The translations under genes and the position numbers were made by a program. 64,000 bases of DNA. Source: Sphingobium fuliginis. Lineage in GTDB: Bacteria; Pseudomonadota; Alphaproteobacteria; Sphingomonadales; Sphingomonadaceae. Shown one piece after another: positions 1 through 10,970 of this stretch. The first letter of the stretch is position 1, and the number at the start of each line of letters is the position of its first letter. The stretch is from positions 1 through 64,000 of the forward strand of contig NZ_SEON01000004.1 of the NCBI RefSeq assembly GCF_004152845.1, in the 5' to 3' direction. The notes beneath the pieces were generated by a model that was given only the letters and a program-made list of their open reading frames with translations, did no database searches and had not been told where the DNA came from.

Positions 1-91
1 CCACCCGATCCCTTCCCGAACTCGGACGTGAAACCAGTCTGCGCCGATGGTACTGTGGCTCAAGCCCCGGAAGAGTAGGGCGTCGCCAGGC
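1..91 (+). rRNA. 5S ribosomal RNA, 3' part
   Basis: The first 91 bases read as the 3' three quarters of a bacterial 5S rRNA. The conserved stretches CCCGAACTCGG and GTGAAACCAG are present, followed by GATGGTACTGTG and the closing stem ending GTCGCCAGG. The 5' end lies outside the window, so an rRNA operon reads into the window from the left. No tRNA gene follows in the next 110 bases. Confidence 0.93.
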
Positions 92-205
92 ATTATAGCT
101 CGCGCTTCACATTAACCCATTCGCAATCTCCTGCGCCCAGGCGCAATGCCCCCCCAAGCGCAGACCCGCAGGCCGCCCTGGCAAACCACCAGCCCAAATC
201 ATACC

Positions 206-484
206 TCAAACCCTGGGCAAATCACCCATGGCGCTGGACCAACGTGCTGAAAGCTCTACCGGCTGCCAAAGACGCGCGCCCATCATTGTCAGGGCCGCAC
301 CCGCGCTTGCGCTCAGAAACAGCAGCGCGGCCAGCGCAAATTCCGGCATGGTCATGTCCGCTGCCGGATTCTCCATGACCAGCCTGCGCAGCAGCCCGCC
401 TTCCGGCCAGGTGGAGATCAACAGGATCAGGCCCGCCAGCCTCAACCCGCTCCTGGCCACCAGATGTTCATGCCAGTCCGACAT
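206..484 (-). CDS. small two-helix membrane protein, function unknown
   Basis: A 92-residue protein with two hydrophobic stretches: roughly residues 12-25 (GLRLAGLILLIS) and 48-68 (FALAALLFLSASAGAALTMMG). A tryptophan-rich N-terminus (MSDWHEHL) and a short basic tail frame them. The start at 484 is chosen because an AAGGAG ribosome site (complement of 495-500) sits 10 bases upstream; in-frame ATGs at 493 and 532 are possible but worse placed. It diverges from kup. I do not recognise a named family. It resembles the short conserved inner-membrane proteins common in sphingomonads, but that is an impression only. Confidence 0.6.
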   Translation of the reverse strand: MSDWHEHLVARSGLRLAGLILLISTWPEGGLLRRLVMENPAADMTMPEFALAALLFLSASAGAALTMMGARLWQPVELSARWSSAMGDLPRV

Positions 485-698
485 TTTCCGCATTCTCCTT
501 CCCGGAGAATGTTCAATTGCGCATTCCCGCATAGCTTATCGAGAGCGAGAACCGATCGTCCGCGTTGAAATTTCATAGGATTCGGGGGAGTTTTCCGGCA
601 TTCCTATGCGAATCCTATGCCGATCGCATAAAGCCCCACTGGAAATATAATGCGGCTTCGTGCGATGGGCGGCCCGGCAACAGCGAGTGACGGTACGG

Positions 699-2594
699 AT
701 GACGGATCGAGCGGGCGAGGGGGTGGGCCATAGCCATCCGCAGGGGAAGTTGTCGCTTCTGGCATTGGGTGCGCTGGGCGTGGTGTTCGGGGATATCGGC
801 ACCTCGCCGCTCTATGCCCTGAAGGAGAGCTTCGTCGGCCATCATCCGCTGGCGGTCGATCCTGCCCATATCTATGGCGTCTTGTCGCTGGTCTTCTGGA
901 CCATGACGCTCATCGTCACGGTCAAATATGTGTTCATCATCATGCGCGCCGACAATCATGGCGAAGGCGGCAGCATGGCGTTGCTCGCCCTGATCTCCCG
1001 CAAGCTGGGGGAGAGCCGATGGACGCCGACCATCGCCATATTGGGCGTTCTGGCGGCAGCGCTATTCTATGGCGACGCCATCATAACCCCTGCCGTATCC
1101 GTGCTCTCGGCCGTGGAAGGGCTGGAGACGGTGAATGACGGATTCGCGCCCTTCGTCCTTCCCATCGCCATCGTCATCCTGATCGGGCTGTTCCTGATCC
1201 AGAAACATGGCACCGCCCGGGTGGGCGCGCTGTTCGGGCCCATCATGGCGGTTTATTTCCTGGTGCTGGCGGCGCTCGGCATCCTCAACATCGTGCGCCA
1301 TCCGGGGATTGTCGCCATCGTCAACCCCATGTGGGCCATCCATTTCTTCGCGCTCGATGCGAAGCTGGCCTTCCTGGCGCTGGGTTCGGTCGTACTGGCG
1401 GTGACGGGGGCGGAGGCGCTCTATGCCGATATGGGCCATTTCGGGCGCAAGGCGATCAGCATAGCCTGGCTCTACGCCGCCTTTCCCTGCCTGCTGCTCA
1501 ATTATATGGGCCAGGGCGCTCTGCTGCTGGACCTGCCTGAGGCGGCGGAGAACCCCTTCTTCCTGCTCGCGCCGGAATGGGCGCGGCTTCCGCTGGTCAT
1601 ATTGGCCACGCTCGCCACGGTGATCGCCAGCCAGGCGGTGATTTCCGGCGCTTTTTCCGTGACGCAGCAGGCGGTGCAACTCGGCTTCCTGCCGCGCCTC
1701 AAGATCGCGCATACCAGCGCTTCGGCGGCGGGGCAGATCTATGTGCCGCTGGTCAACTGGGCGCTGCTGTTCCTGGTCGTGCTGCTGGTTCTGGGCTTCC
1801 AGTCGTCGAGCAACCTGGCCGCCGCCTATGGGATTGCCGTCACGGGGACCATGGTCATCACCACCTGCATGATGGCGGTACTGACCTTCAGCGTATGGCG
1901 CTGGAACCGGCTGCTCGCCGCTGGCGTGACGGGGCTGTTCCTCACCGTGGACGGCGTCTATTTCCTGTCCAACGCGACGAAGATTCCCGATGGCGGCTGG
2001 TTCCCGTTGCTGGTGGCGGCGGTGGTGTTCATCATCCTGACGACCTGGTCGACGGGGCGGAAGATCATGAACTTCTATCTGCTGGAAGGAGCGATGGAGG
2101 TCGAACTGTTCATCCAGTCCGTCTCCGGCTCCCTGAAGCGGGTGCCGGGCACGGCGATCTTCCTCAATTCCCGTGTGGAGGGCGTGCCGCCGGCGCTGCT
2201 GCACAATGTGAAGCATAACAAGATATTGCACGAGCGGGTGATCATCCTGACCGTGCGGACCGAGGGCGTGCCCCACCTGCCGCTCACCGGCCGTTCCGAA
2301 GTGACGGACCTGGGGGCAGGCTTCTACCGCGTGGTGCTGCGCCACGGCTTCATGGAGGAAATCGACATTCCCGCCGCGATGAAAGCGGTCCAGGGCTGCG
2401 GCGGCCCCATCAATGTCAGCCAGACCAGCTATTTCCTCAGCCGCCAGACTTTGATCCCGTCGGAAAAGCCCGGCATGGCGATCTGGCGGGAAAAGCTGTT
2501 CGCCTGGATGATGCGCAATGCCGTGACGCCCATGGATTTCTTCAAGCTGCCGACGAACCGGGTGGTGGAACTGGGGTCGCAGGTCGAAATCTGA
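699..2594 (+). CDS. kup: Kup-type low-affinity K+ uptake permease
   Basis: Proton-coupled potassium importer of the KUP/HAK/KT family, in the inner membrane. The diagnostic N-terminal motif [13 protein letters not shown] follows a short cytoplasmic leader. A conserved block near ADNHGEGG and about 12 membrane segments follow, then a soluble C-terminal domain of some 170 residues containing ERVIILTV. The 631-residue length is close to the usual 620-630. ATG 699 is preferred because the protein then begins MTDRAGEG like relatives; an in-frame GTG at 660 would add 13 residues, and neither has a strong ribosome site. The gene is convergent with the kdp locus, so constitutive and inducible K+ systems sit side by side. 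Confidence 0.93.
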   Translation: MTDRAGEGVGHSHPQGKLSLLALGALGVVFGDIGTSPLYALKESFVGHHPLAVDPAHIYGVLSLVFWTMTLIVTVKYVFIIMRADNHGEGGSMALLALISRKLGESRWTPTIAILGVLAAALFYGDAIITPAVSVLSAVEGLETVNDGFAPFVLPIAIVILIGLFLIQKHGTARVGALFGPIMAVYFLVLAALGILNIVRHPGIVAIVNPMWAIHFFALDAKLAFLALGSVVLAVTGAEALYADMGHFGRKAISIAWLYAAFPCLLLNYMGQGALLLDLPEAAENPFFLLAPEWARLPLVILATLATVIASQAVISGAFSVTQQAVQLGFLPRLKIAHTSASAAGQIYVPLVNWALLFLVVLLVLGFQSSSNLAAAYGIAVTGTMVITTCMMAVLTFSVWRWNRLLAAGVTGLFLTVDGVYFLSNATKIPDGGWFPLLVAAVVFIILTTWSTGRKIMNFYLLEGAMEVELFIQSVSGSLKRVPGTAIFLNSRVEGVPPALLHNVKHNKILHERVIILTVRTEGVPHLPLTGRSEVTDLGAGFYRVVLRHGFMEEIDIPAAMKAVQGCGGPINVSQTSYFLSRQTLIPSEKPGMAIWREKLFAWMMRNAVTPMDFFKLPTNRVVELGSQVEI

Positions 2595-2619
2595 TTCCCC
2601 TTCATTTTTCAACTTCACC

Positions 2620-2709
2620 CCGTCATTCCCGAAGGCGGGAACCCATCCCCCGGACGTGCCGCCAGGGGCTTCTTATGGAGGGTGGATTCCCGCTCCGTGG
2701 CGATGACGG
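2620..2709. repeat. imperfect palindromic repeat between convergent kup and kdpE
   Basis: The left arm begins CCGTCATTCCCG and continues AAGGCGGGAACCC. The right arm (GGATTCCCGCTCC to GATGACGG) is its imperfect reverse complement. This looks like the dispersed 'GTCATTCCCG...CGGGAATCC' palindrome found in many proteobacterial genomes. Placed between two converging genes it may also end transcription from both sides, although no clear U-tract follows. Confidence 0.6.
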
Positions 2710-2727
2710 TTAGAGGGAGCAGGGGGC

Positions 2728-3438
2728 TCAAGCCCCATCCGCTTCCTTCAACCGGTAGCCGATCCCCAGTTCGTTCGCGATGATGCGCGGCCGCTGCGGG
2801 TCGTCTTCCAACTTCTGCCGCAGGGTCCGCACCAGCACGCGCAGATATTCGACATGATGCGCATGCTCGTTGGGCCAGACCTGCGCCATGATCTGCTGAT
2901 GGGTGATCACCCGCCCCGGATATTTCGCCAGTTGCGCCAGCACGCCATATTCCTTCGGCGTCAGATGCACTTCCTGTCCGCCCCTTGTCACGATCCGCGC
3001 CATCAGGTCGATCGCCACATCCCCTGCGCGGACCATCGAAACGCCGCCATCCTTGGTCATGCGGTTGCGCAGCGCCACGCGCACGCGGGCAAGCATCTCG
3101 TCGGTATCGAAGGGCTTGGTCAGATAATCGTCCGCGCCCAGGTCCAGTGCGGCGACCTTCTGCTCGGTCGCGTCGCGGGCCGATATGACGATCAGGCTGG
3201 CGTCCGAATCCCGTTTGATGAGCGGCACCAGCTCCAGCCCGTCGCGGTCGGGCAGGCCTAGGTCGAGCAGGCAGATGTCGGGTCGCTCCTCCCGCAACTT
3301 GTCCAGCGCCTCGCGCGCATTGGCGGCCTCCACCGTCGCATGGTCGGCGCGGGTCAGCGCCGCGTGGATCAGGCGACGGATTTGCGGTTCGTCATCGATG
3401 ATCAGCACCTTGTGGCGACCGGATGAACGGGTGGTCAT
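2728..3438 (-). CDS. kdpE: KdpE response regulator of K+ starvation
   Basis: OmpR/PhoB-type two-component regulator, 236 residues. The receiver domain (about 10-125) carries the acidic pair DD (15-16), the phosphoacceptor D59 (CLLDLGLPD) and the invariant lysine K108 (YLTKPF). A winged-helix DNA-binding domain (about 135-232) contains the KdpE-like stretch LTPKEYGVLAQLAKYPG. Its start overlaps the kdpD stop in an ATGA (3435-3438), so the two are translationally coupled. By family knowledge, phosphorylated KdpE activates the kdp promoter, which here would be upstream of the small ORF at 10562-10645. It is the last gene of the leftward kdp unit. Confidence 0.95.
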   Translation of the reverse strand: MTTRSSGRHKVLIIDDEPQIRRLIHAALTRADHATVEAANAREALDKLREERPDICLLDLGLPDRDGLELVPLIKRDSDASLIVISARDATEQKVAALDLGADDYLTKPFDTDEMLARVRVALRNRMTKDGGVSMVRAGDVAIDLMARIVTRGGQEVHLTPKEYGVLAQLAKYPGRVITHQQIMAQVWPNEHAHHVEYLRVLVRTLRQKLEDDPQRPRIIANELGIGYRLKEADGA

Positions 3439-6095
3439 GGCATGTCCTCGTCAGCAAGCGGAGACAGGATCGAGGCCTGCGGAAAGCGCAGGGTGAAGCA
3501 GGCGCCGGGCGGATTGGCCCGGTTGGCGGCCGATACGCCCAGCCCCATCGCCTCGGCAAAGCCCTTGACGATGGCAAGGCCAAGGCCGGTGCCATGCTTC
3601 GCCCGGTCCGACCCCTCCATGCGGGTGAAGGTGTCGAAGACGCGCGCCTCGCTTCCCGGCGGGATGCCCGGTCCCTGATCGATCACCGACAGGGTGATCG
3701 CGCCGGGCAGCCGCTGGCCCTGGATGGTCACGGGCGTATCCGGATCGGCATAGCGCCCCGCATTGTCGAGCAGGTTGATGAGGATATGGTGCAGCAGCGT
3801 CGGATCGACCCGCACCAGCGGAATATCGGGCAATATGTCGACCTTCACCTCATGCCGGCCAAGCGACTGGCGCGTATCGTGGACGGCGCCCGCCACCGCG
3901 TCAAACAGGTCCACGGGCTCCAGCTTCAGCGGCAGGGCGCCCGCCTCCACCCGCGCCATGTCCAGCAGATTGGCGACGAAGCGGGTCAGCCGCAACGCCT
4001 CCGCCTCCACCGTGTCGGCAAGGTCGCAGGGGTGCTGGCGCTTCAGTTCATGCGCGGCGGAGATGATGGTGGTGAGCGGCGTGCGCAGGTCGTGCCCGAC
4101 CGAGGAGAGCAGGGCGGAACGCAGCCGGTCGCGCTCGCGGATCTGGCGGGCGTCCAGCATCTCCTCCTCCAGCGCCATGCGGTCGAAGGCGATGGACGCC
4201 TGGTCGAGCAGGCTCATGAGCAGCGGCAACTGGTCGGACCGCAACGGCTCCCCCGCATCCTCCCGCGCCAGTCCCAGCACGCCCAGCACGCCGCGCGTCG
4301 TGCGCAGCGGGTGGAACAGCCAGTCCGACGCCGTCAATGTGGAGGAACCGCGCCCGGCGGGCTGCTCATTGTCCATCGCCCATTGGGCGGCGGCCTTCTC
4401 TATCTGCTCCAGCCGGTCCTCCGGCGGCACGGCGGCGCGCAGTTGCGGACCGTCGGGCGATGGGAGGAGGAGGACGGTGCGCACGTCGAACATTCGCCCC
4501 ACTTCGGCGCAGATGGCATGCATCAGCTCGTCCTGGCTGGACGCCGCGGTCAGTTGCCGGGAAAATCCCGCCAGCGCCGCATTCTGCCGGGCGCTGCCAT
4601 GGGCCAGGTCCGCCTGGGCGCGGACGCGGGCGGCGAACTGGCTGGTGACGATGGCGACGCCCAGCAGGACGAGGATGGAGATGACATTTTCCGGATTGCT
4701 GACGGTCAGCGTGCCGGTGGGCGGCAGGAAGAAGAAATTATAGGCGAGGCTGGAAAGCAGACCCGCGAACAGCCCGGCGCGCAGGCCGAAGCTGGCGGCG
4801 GCGAACATCACCGGCACCAGATAGAGCAGGGCGATATTGCCGAGCGCGATGGTCTGGACCAGCAGCCGCCCTATGGCGGTCATCAGCGCGATCATCGCCG
4901 TGGACCAGAGATAGTCGGCGGGCTTGCCCCATGGCCCCATGCGGGCCGTCCGGCGGGGCGGCGCGAACCGGTCGCCCGGCAGGACGTGGATGGCGACGTC
5001 TTCCATGGCGCGGACCAGACGGTCGACCACCGACCCGTGCCGCAGTTCGAACCACCAGCTTCGGCTCGCCTTGCCGATCACGATCTGGGTGGCGCGGGCG
5101 TCCGCCGCATATTGGCGGAGCCCCGCCACGACGCTGGGGGCGGGGATGGTCGCGGTCGTTCCGCCCAGGCGCGATGCGAGCGCCATGGTGTCGGCCAGAT
5201 GGCCGCGCTCCTCCGCCGTGAAGGCCAGGCTGCGCTGCGTTTCGATATGCACGGCGGTCCAGGGCGCCTTCAGCGCGTCGGCCAGCCGCTTGGCGGCGCG
5301 GACCAGCCCCTGCGCGCTCGGCAGTTCGCCGATGGCGACGACGACCCGCTCGCCCGCCGCGAAGCTGCCCGCCAGCGCATGGGCGCGCACATAGTCCAGC
5401 ATCTGCGCGTCCACCGCCTGCGCGGCGCGGCGCAACGCCATCTCGCGCAGCGCGGTCAGATTGGACTTGGAGAAGAAATGGTTGAGCGCCCGGCTGGCCT
5501 CCGCCGGGATATAGACCTTGCCCTCCTTCAACCGATCGATCAGCTCGTCGGGCGGAATGTCGACCACCTCGATCTCCGCCGTTTCGAGGATGGAATCCGG
5601 CACCGTCTCGCGCACCCGGACGCGGGTGAAGGAGGCGACGACGTCGTTCAGGCTTTCGACATGCTGGATATTCACGGTCGAATAGACGTCGATCCCGGCG
5701 TCGAGCAGCTCCTCCACATCCTGATAGCGTTTCGGATGGCGGCTGCCCGGCGCGTTGCTGTGGGCGAGTTCGTCCACCAGCACCAGCCCGGGGCGGCGGG
5801 CGAGGATCGCGTCCAGATCCATCTCGCCCAGGCCATGGCCCTGATGATCGACTGCGCGCCGGGAAATGACCTCATGGCCGTGGAGCAGCGCCTCCGTCTC
5901 CCGCCGGCCATGGGTCTCGACCACGCCCACCACCACGTCGACGCCGGCCTTCAGGCGCTGCATGCCGTCGATCAGCATCTCATAGGTCTTGCCGACGCCC
6001 GGCGCCGCGCCGAGGAATATCTTCAGACGCCCGCGGCCTTCCCGCGCCGCCTGACGCAGATAGGCTTCTGGATCGCGGCGTTCCGGTTCGCTCAT
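3435..6095 (-). CDS. kdpD: KdpD osmosensitive K+ channel sensor kinase
   Basis: Membrane-bound sensor histidine kinase, 886 residues, typical for KdpD. The N-terminal KdpD domain has a Walker A (GAAPGVGKT, about 30) and the VDELAHSN block. A universal-stress-protein-like domain follows, then about four closely spaced membrane helices around residues 400-500, a GAF-like region, and a HisKA/HATPase pair with phosphoacceptor H668 ([11 protein letters not shown]), an N-box ([10 protein letters not shown]) and G-boxes ([16 protein letters not shown]). It autophosphorylates and passes phosphate to KdpE when K+ is limiting. The start overlaps the kdpC stop by ATGA (6092-6095) and the end overlaps kdpE the same way. 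Confidence 0.96.
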   Translation of the reverse strand: MSEPERRDPEAYLRQAAREGRGRLKIFLGAAPGVGKTYEMLIDGMQRLKAGVDVVVGVVETHGRRETEALLHGHEVISRRAVDHQGHGLGEMDLDAILARRPGLVLVDELAHSNAPGSRHPKRYQDVEELLDAGIDVYSTVNIQHVESLNDVVASFTRVRVRETVPDSILETAEIEVVDIPPDELIDRLKEGKVYIPAEASRALNHFFSKSNLTALREMALRRAAQAVDAQMLDYVRAHALAGSFAAGERVVVAIGELPSAQGLVRAAKRLADALKAPWTAVHIETQRSLAFTAEERGHLADTMALASRLGGTTATIPAPSVVAGLRQYAADARATQIVIGKASRSWWFELRHGSVVDRLVRAMEDVAIHVLPGDRFAPPRRTARMGPWGKPADYLWSTAMIALMTAIGRLLVQTIALGNIALLYLVPVMFAAASFGLRAGLFAGLLSSLAYNFFFLPPTGTLTVSNPENVISILVLLGVAIVTSQFAARVRAQADLAHGSARQNAALAGFSRQLTAASSQDELMHAICAEVGRMFDVRTVLLLPSPDGPQLRAAVPPEDRLEQIEKAAAQWAMDNEQPAGRGSSTLTASDWLFHPLRTTRGVLGVLGLAREDAGEPLRSDQLPLLMSLLDQASIAFDRMALEEEMLDARQIRERDRLRSALLSSVGHDLRTPLTTIISAAHELKRQHPCDLADTVEAEALRLTRFVANLLDMARVEAGALPLKLEPVDLFDAVAGAVHDTRQSLGRHEVKVDILPDIPLVRVDPTLLHHILINLLDNAGRYADPDTPVTIQGQRLPGAITLSVIDQGPGIPPGSEARVFDTFTRMEGSDRAKHGTGLGLAIVKGFAEAMGLGVSAANRANPPGACFTLRFPQASILSPLADEDMP

Positions 6096-6676
6096 CCCGC
6101 CTGATTAGCGCCGATGCCATCCAGCCGTCGATTGATTTCGAGGACATTGACCCGCGCTTCCCCCAGAAAGCCCAGAAGCGGTCGCTCTATGCTCCGGTCG
6201 ACCAGCGCGCGAACCTGGCCCGGCTCCAGACCGCGCGCCTTCGCCACCCGCCCGACCTGAAAAAAGGCCGCATCGGGGCTGATATGGGGGTCCAGCCCCG
6301 ATGCGGAGGTTGTCACCAGATCGGACGGAACGGGACGACCGGGCGAGTGCAGGGCCTGAATGTCGCGGGCGACGCGGTCGGCCAGCGCCTTGCTGGCGGG
6401 CCCCAGGTTGGAACCGGAGGAGGCGAGCCCGTCATAGCCCTTGCCCGCCGCTGACGGACGGGAATGGAAATAGCGGTCGCTAGCGAAATTCTGGCCGATG
6501 AGCGTGGAGCCCACCGGCCTGCCGCTCTGCCCGATCAGGCTGCCATTGGCCTGGAACGGGAAAAGCGCCTGTCCGATGCCGGTCAGCGCCAGCGGATAGG
6601 CGATGCCCAGCAGCAGCGCGAAGAGCAGCGTCATCGCGAGCGCGGGTCGGAGGGAGGTTTTAAGGTCGGTGAACAT
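6092..6676 (-). CDS. kdpC: KdpC subunit of the K+-transporting ATPase
   Basis: The 194-residue KdpC subunit has one N-terminal membrane anchor (residues about 10-30, [21 protein letters not shown]) and a periplasmic domain. That domain contains the family signatures LIGQ, NSGF-like [33 protein letters not shown] and the [12 protein letters not shown] ending. KdpC stabilises the KdpFABC complex. The start at 6676 is chosen because AAAGGA (complement of 6684-6689) sits 7 bases upstream; an in-frame ATG at 6703 would overlap kdpB but has no ribosome site. It couples to kdpD by an ATGA overlap. Confidence 0.94.
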   Translation of the reverse strand: MFTDLKTSLRPALAMTLLFALLLGIAYPLALTGIGQALFPFQANGSLIGQSGRPVGSTLIGQNFASDRYFHSRPSAAGKGYDGLASSGSNLGPASKALADRVARDIQALHSPGRPVPSDLVTTSASGLDPHISPDAAFFQVGRVAKARGLEPGQVRALVDRSIERPLLGFLGEARVNVLEINRRLDGIGANQAG

Positions 6677-6699
6677 TCTGCTATCCTTTCCGCCGTTCG

Positions 6700-8730
6700 T
6701 CACGCCAGACCCAGTCCATTCACGGCAAGGTCGATCAGCTTGATGCCCGCGAACGGCGCGACCAGCCCGCCCAGCCCATAGATGGCGAGGTTCCGCGCCA
6801 GCAGAGGCCCGGCGCCGATGGGCCGGTAGGTCACGCCCCTCAGGGCCAGCGGCACCAGGCAGGGAATGATCAGCGCGTTGAAGATGATCGCGGACAGGAT
6901 CGCGCTTTCCGGGCTGGCAAGGCCCATGATGTTCAGCACCCCCAGCCCCGGATAGAGCGCCACGAACATGGCGGGGATGATCGCGAAATATTTGGCGACG
7001 TCGTTGGCGACGGAAAAGGTGGTCAGCGCGCCCCGCGTCATCAGCAATTGCTTGCCCAGGCCCACCACCTCGATCAGCTTGGTCGGATCGCTGTCGAGGT
7101 CGACCATATTGCCCGCCTCCCGCGCGGCCTGTGTGCCGGTGTTCATGGCGACGCCGACATCCGCCTGCGCCAGCGCCGGGGCGTCATTGGTGCCGTCGCC
7201 GCACATCGCGACCAGCCGGCCGCCCTCCTGCTCCTTGCGGATCAGGGCCAGCTTGTCCTCCGGCGTGGCCTGGGCGAGGAAGTCGTCCACCCCCGCCTCC
7301 GCCGCGATGGAGGCGGCGGTAAGGGGATTGTCGCCGGTGATCATCACCGTGCGGATGCCCATCTGCCGCAGTTCCCCGAAGCGTTCGCGAATGCCCGCCT
7401 TGACGATGTCCTTGAGGAAGATCGCGCCAAGCAGCCTCCCATCCTTCGCCACTGCCAGAGGCGTGCCGCCCGCGCGGCCGATCTCGTCGGTGATGCGGCG
7501 CAGTTCCTGGGTCGCGGCTTCCCTGTCTAGGGCGGGATTGGCCCGCAGGATGCTGTCCACCGCCCCCTTGTGGATGGTCGAACCGCCCAGCGTCACGCCG
7601 GAAATGCGGGTCTGTGCCGTGAAGGGAACGACCACCGCGCCTTCGGGCAGCGCATCCGCGCTCTGCCCGAACTTCTCCCGCGCCAGCAGGACGATGGAGC
7701 GGCCCTCCGGCGTTTCGTCGGCCAGGCTGGCGAGCAGCGCCGCTTCCGCCAACTCGGCCGGGGACGTTCCGCCGACGGGGCGGAACTCGGTCGCCTGACG
7801 GTCGCCGACGGTGATGGTGCCGGTCTTGTCGAGCAGCAGCGTGTCTATGTCCCCCGCCGCTTCCACCGCTCTGCCCGATTTGGCCAGCACGTTGAAGCGC
7901 ACCAGCCGGTCCATGCCCGCTATGCCGATGGCGGAGAGGAGGGCGGCGATGGTCGTGGGAATCAGCGTGATCAGCAAGGCGGCGAGGATCGCCACCGGCA
8001 CGGCGCCCCCGGCATAGCTGGCAAAGCCCGGAATCGTGCCCACGGCGATCAGGAAGATGATGGTCAGGCCGACCAGCAGCAGCGTCAGCGCAATCTCATT
8101 GGGCGTCTTCTGCCGTTCGGCGCCCTCCACCAGCGCGATCATGCGGTCCAGAAAGCCCTGTCCCGGATTGACCGTCACCCGCACCCGAATCCGGTCGGAA
8201 ATGACGCGCGTGCCCGCCGTCACCGCGCTGCGGTCGCCGCCCGCCTCCCGGATCACCGGCGCGGATTCGCCGGTGATGGCGGCCTCATTGACCGAAGCGA
8301 CGCCGGCGACCACCTCTCCGTCGGATGGGATGAGGTCGCCGGTTTCGACCAGCACGACATCGCCCATCCTGAGCGCGCTTGCCGGGACGGTCTCGACCGC
8401 GTCGCCCTTCAGCCGCCTGGCCGTCAGTTCCGCCTTGGTCGCGCGCAGCGAAGCGGCCTGCGCCTTGCCCCGCCCTTCGGCCAGCGCCTCGGCAAAGGTG
8501 CCGAACAGAACCGTCAGCCACAGCCAGGCCACCAGTTGCAGCTTGAAGCCAGGGGCAAGATGGTCCTGCCCCACGGCCAGCAACAGCGTCAGCAGCACCG
8601 CCACGGCGGCGGTCGTGAACATCACCGGGTTGCGGATCAGGTCCCTGGGGTTCAGCTTGCGGAAAGCGTCGCCCATCGCGGGCAGGATGAGGTCGGCGGT
8701 GAAGAGCGATCGGGTTTCGGACCGGGGCAT
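6700..8730 (-). CDS. kdpB: KdpB P-type ATPase subunit
   Basis: Catalytic subunit of the high-affinity K+ pump, 676 residues (E. coli has 682). The actuator motif TGES is at 153-156 and the phosphorylated aspartate D301 lies in DKTGTIT. Further blocks are ITGDN, the hinge [18 protein letters not shown] and membrane helices at both ends. ATG 8730 is preferred because AAGGA lies 10 bases upstream and the protein then starts [10 protein letters not shown] like homologues; upstream in-frame codons run into kdpA. It hydrolyses ATP while KdpA conducts K+. The gap to kdpA is 13 bases. Confidence 0.96.
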   Translation of the reverse strand: MPRSETRSLFTADLILPAMGDAFRKLNPRDLIRNPVMFTTAAVAVLLTLLLAVGQDHLAPGFKLQLVAWLWLTVLFGTFAEALAEGRGKAQAASLRATKAELTARRLKGDAVETVPASALRMGDVVLVETGDLIPSDGEVVAGVASVNEAAITGESAPVIREAGGDRSAVTAGTRVISDRIRVRVTVNPGQGFLDRMIALVEGAERQKTPNEIALTLLLVGLTIIFLIAVGTIPGFASYAGGAVPVAILAALLITLIPTTIAALLSAIGIAGMDRLVRFNVLAKSGRAVEAAGDIDTLLLDKTGTITVGDRQATEFRPVGGTSPAELAEAALLASLADETPEGRSIVLLAREKFGQSADALPEGAVVVPFTAQTRISGVTLGGSTIHKGAVDSILRANPALDREAATQELRRITDEIGRAGGTPLAVAKDGRLLGAIFLKDIVKAGIRERFGELRQMGIRTVMITGDNPLTAASIAAEAGVDDFLAQATPEDKLALIRKEQEGGRLVAMCGDGTNDAPALAQADVGVAMNTGTQAAREAGNMVDLDSDPTKLIEVVGLGKQLLMTRGALTTFSVANDVAKYFAIIPAMFVALYPGLGVLNIMGLASPESAILSAIIFNALIIPCLVPLALRGVTYRPIGAGPLLARNLAIYGLGGLVAPFAGIKLIDLAVNGLGLA

Positions 8731-8743
8731 GGGCTTGTGATCC

Positions 8744-10447
8744 TTAGAAGAGCTGGCCACGGACCATCGCGAGATGATCGGCCATGGGGCCAAGGGCAAG
8801 GCCGGGCAGGAAGGTGAGGCCGCCGACGATCAGCACGATGCCGACCAGCAGCCCGGTCCACAGCGGCCCCGTGGTGGGGAAGCTGCCCGCGGTTTCCGGC
8901 GTGTATTTCTTCGCCGCCAGTCCGCCGGCTATGGCCAGCATGGGTATGATGATGAAGAAGCGGCCGATCCACATCGCCACGCCCAGCAGGCCGTTGTAGA
9001 AGGGGGTGTTGGCGGTCAGTCCGGCAAAGGCCGATCCGTTGTTGGCGACCGCGCTGGTGAAGGCGTAGAGGATCTCGCTGAACCCGTGCGGACCCTTGTT
9101 GAGCGGGCCGGCAAGGCCCGCCGGCAACACGCTCGCAATCGCGGTGAAGCCCAGTATCGCCATCGGCAGCACGGCGATGGCGAGGACGGCGAGCTTCACC
9201 TCCCGGCTCTCGATCTTCTTGCCGACATATTCCGGCGTGCGGCCGACCATCAGCCCCGCCACGAACACGGCGAGGATGGCGAACAGCAGGAAGCCGTATA
9301 TGCCCGCGCCGACGCCGCCGACCACCACTTCGCCCAATTGCATGTTGAACAGGGGGACGAGGCCGCCGATGGCGGTGAAGCTGTCATGCATGGCGTTGAC
9401 CGCGCCGCAGCTCGCCGCCGTGGTGATGACGGAGAAGAGGGCGGAGGCGGCGATGCCGAAACGCACCTCCTTCCCCTCCATGTTGCCGCCGGGAACGCCC
9501 AGATGATGGAGGACCGGATTGCCGGCGGCCTCCTGCCAACAGGTGATCGCGACGCCGGCAAGGAACAGGACCATCATCGCGGCGAGGATGGCCCATCCCT
9601 GCCGCACATTGCCCACCGCCTTGCCGAAGCTGTGGGTGAGGCCGACGCCGATGGCGAAGATCGACAGCATCTGCACGAAATTGGTGAGCGCCGTCGGATT
9701 TTCGAACGGATGGGCGCTGTTCGCGTTGAAGAAGCCGCCGCCGTTGGTGCCCAGCATCTTGATCGCCTCCTGACCCGCGACCGGTCCCAGGGCGAGCGTC
9801 TGCTTCGCGCCTTCCAGCGTCGTGACCTCGACCGGTCCCGCCAGCGTCTGCGGCACGCCGCTCGCCATGTAGAAGATCGCGAGGAGGACGCAGAGCGGCA
9901 GCAGCAGATAGAGCGTCACCCGCACCATATCGGCCCAGAAATTGCCGATGGTCGCGCTGCTGCGCCGGGCAAATCCCCGGAACAGCGCAAAAGCGAGCGC
10001 AATGCCCGTCGCCGCGGAAAGGAAATTATGGATGGTGAGCGCCAGCATCTGGCTGAGGTTCGACATGGTCGATTCCCCGGCATAGCTCTGCCAGTTGGTG
10101 TTCGAGGTGAAGCTGATCGCGCTGTTGAAGGCGAGATGCCCGCTCACCGCGCCCAGATGCTGCGGGTTGAGCGGCAGCACCGCCTGCATCCGCAGCAGCG
10201 TATAGGTGAGGAGCAGCAGCGCCGTGTTGAAGACCAGCATATGCACCGCATAGCGGCGCCAGCCCTGTTCCTCCCGCGGATCGATGCCGGAAAGGCGGTA
10301 GAAGCCGCGCTCCACGGGGCCGAGCAGGCCGTGAAGCGGCGTGCGGCGTCCTTCGTAAAGCGCGAACAGCCAGAGGCCGACCGGCTTCACGAGGATCAGC
10401 AACAGGCCGACAAAGGCCGCGATCAGCAGCCATCCCTGAAAGGTCAT
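8744..10447 (-). CDS. kdpA: KdpA K+-binding and translocating subunit
   Basis: The 567-residue KdpA has about ten membrane helices and the four pore loops expected of the SKT channel superfamily. Visible selectivity-type blocks are [33 protein letters not shown] and [12 protein letters not shown], plus the conserved [10 protein letters not shown] loop. This subunit binds K+ with micromolar affinity in the KdpFABC complex. It lies 13 bases downstream of kdpF and 13 bases upstream of kdpB, in one operon. Confidence 0.96.
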   Translation of the reverse strand: MTFQGWLLIAAFVGLLLILVKPVGLWLFALYEGRRTPLHGLLGPVERGFYRLSGIDPREEQGWRRYAVHMLVFNTALLLLTYTLLRMQAVLPLNPQHLGAVSGHLAFNSAISFTSNTNWQSYAGESTMSNLSQMLALTIHNFLSAATGIALAFALFRGFARRSSATIGNFWADMVRVTLYLLLPLCVLLAIFYMASGVPQTLAGPVEVTTLEGAKQTLALGPVAGQEAIKMLGTNGGGFFNANSAHPFENPTALTNFVQMLSIFAIGVGLTHSFGKAVGNVRQGWAILAAMMVLFLAGVAITCWQEAAGNPVLHHLGVPGGNMEGKEVRFGIAASALFSVITTAASCGAVNAMHDSFTAIGGLVPLFNMQLGEVVVGGVGAGIYGFLLFAILAVFVAGLMVGRTPEYVGKKIESREVKLAVLAIAVLPMAILGFTAIASVLPAGLAGPLNKGPHGFSEILYAFTSAVANNGSAFAGLTANTPFYNGLLGVAMWIGRFFIIIPMLAIAGGLAAKKYTPETAGSFPTTGPLWTGLLVGIVLIVGGLTFLPGLALGPMADHLAMVRGQLF

Positions 10448-10460
10448 GGAACGCGCCTTC

Positions 10461-10550
10461 CTAAAAGCGTTCGGGCCGCGCCAGCACGGCGACCAGATAG
10501 AGGAGGAGGCCGATGGCGGTGAACGCGGCGAGCCAGAGGTCGATGGTCAT
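10461..10550 (-). CDS. kdpF: KdpF small membrane subunit
   Basis: A 29-residue single-helix protein, beginning [19 protein letters not shown] and ending ARPERF. Sequence, size and position directly before kdpA match KdpF, which sits between KdpA and KdpB and stabilises the complex. A GAGGG-like ribosome site precedes the ATG at 10550. Confidence 0.9.
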   Translation of the reverse strand: MTIDLWLAAFTAIGLLLYLVAVLARPERF

Positions 10551-10561
10551 GGCGCCCGCCC

Positions 10562-10645
10562 TCACGCCCGCCCGCACAGCGCGGCATAGCCGAGGCTGGC
10601 GGCCAGAAGGATCAGGATCAGGCCGATCCAGAGCATGTCTTGCAT
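10562..10645 (-). CDS. 27-residue membrane ORF leading the kdp operon
   Basis: ATG 10645 to TGA 10562 encodes 27 residues with one strongly hydrophobic helix (MLWIGLILILLAASLGYAAL) and a short CGRA tail. GGGAG lies 7 bases before the start. It ends 11 bases before kdpF, so it is the first coding unit of the operon. Comparable tiny ORFs precede kdpF in other alphaproteobacteria to my knowledge. Whether it is a second small Kdp subunit or only a leader is unknown. Confidence 0.6.
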   Translation of the reverse strand: MQDMLWIGLILILLAASLGYAALCGRA

Positions 10646-10970
10646 AAGGCAACTCCCGCAGCCGAAGCTGTCGCGCGGGGTGCGGGACGGGCCGTCGTCT
10701 GCCGCCGCTCAATTAGGACAGGGCGGCGTTTGAAATCGAGAGAGGGGAAAAGGGCAGGGCATAGAAATTGCGTATGAAAATGATGCGCGGCGCGGGTTCC
10801 GGCCATCATGGCCGCAGGACACGCCCGGCCGGGTCACGGATGGGCGAGGACGGCGCCGTCTTTGCAGATGAAGGGGAACGGGATCATATCCGGTTCGATT
10901 GGCGACGATGGCTGACAGTCGCGCCTGTCGCGCATAGACTGGGGCCGGTCACGGGCTGAACGGAATTTCG
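10646..10970. other. divergent intergenic region between the kdp operon and pncB
   Basis: This 325-base gap should hold both the leftward kdp promoter and the rightward pncB promoter. An AT-richer patch at about 10728-10795 is the likely kdp control region, but I see no convincing -35/-10 pair or recognised KdpE box. A 13-base palindrome GGCCATCATGGCC lies at 10801-10813, and a larger one at 10876-10896 is listed separately. No credible ORF is present. Confidence 0.5.
10876..10896. promoter_or_regulatory. 21-bp inverted repeat upstream of pncB, candidate operator
   Basis: The symmetry is GAAC-n-GGAT-nnn-ATCC-n-GTTC, perfect over eight base pairs per arm. It ends 74 bases before the pncB start. 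The geometry fits a dimeric repressor site, but I cannot name the regulator; it does not match the NrtR consensus I know. Confidence 0.4.

Noticed and set aside
92..205. tRNA gene after the 5S rRNA
   Set aside because: No cloverleaf or CCA-like pattern was found in these 114 bases.
3423..6104. 893-codon open frame on the plus strand antisense to kdpD
   Set aside because: It is a GC-driven shadow of kdpD: product is a low-complexity mix of Arg, Gly, Asp, Gln with no domain, while kdpD is complete and conserved.
10646..10970. Riboswitch (for example ydaO/c-di-AMP type) before kdp
   Set aside because: No conserved core or long structured leader was visible; the operon appears to be controlled by KdpDE only.
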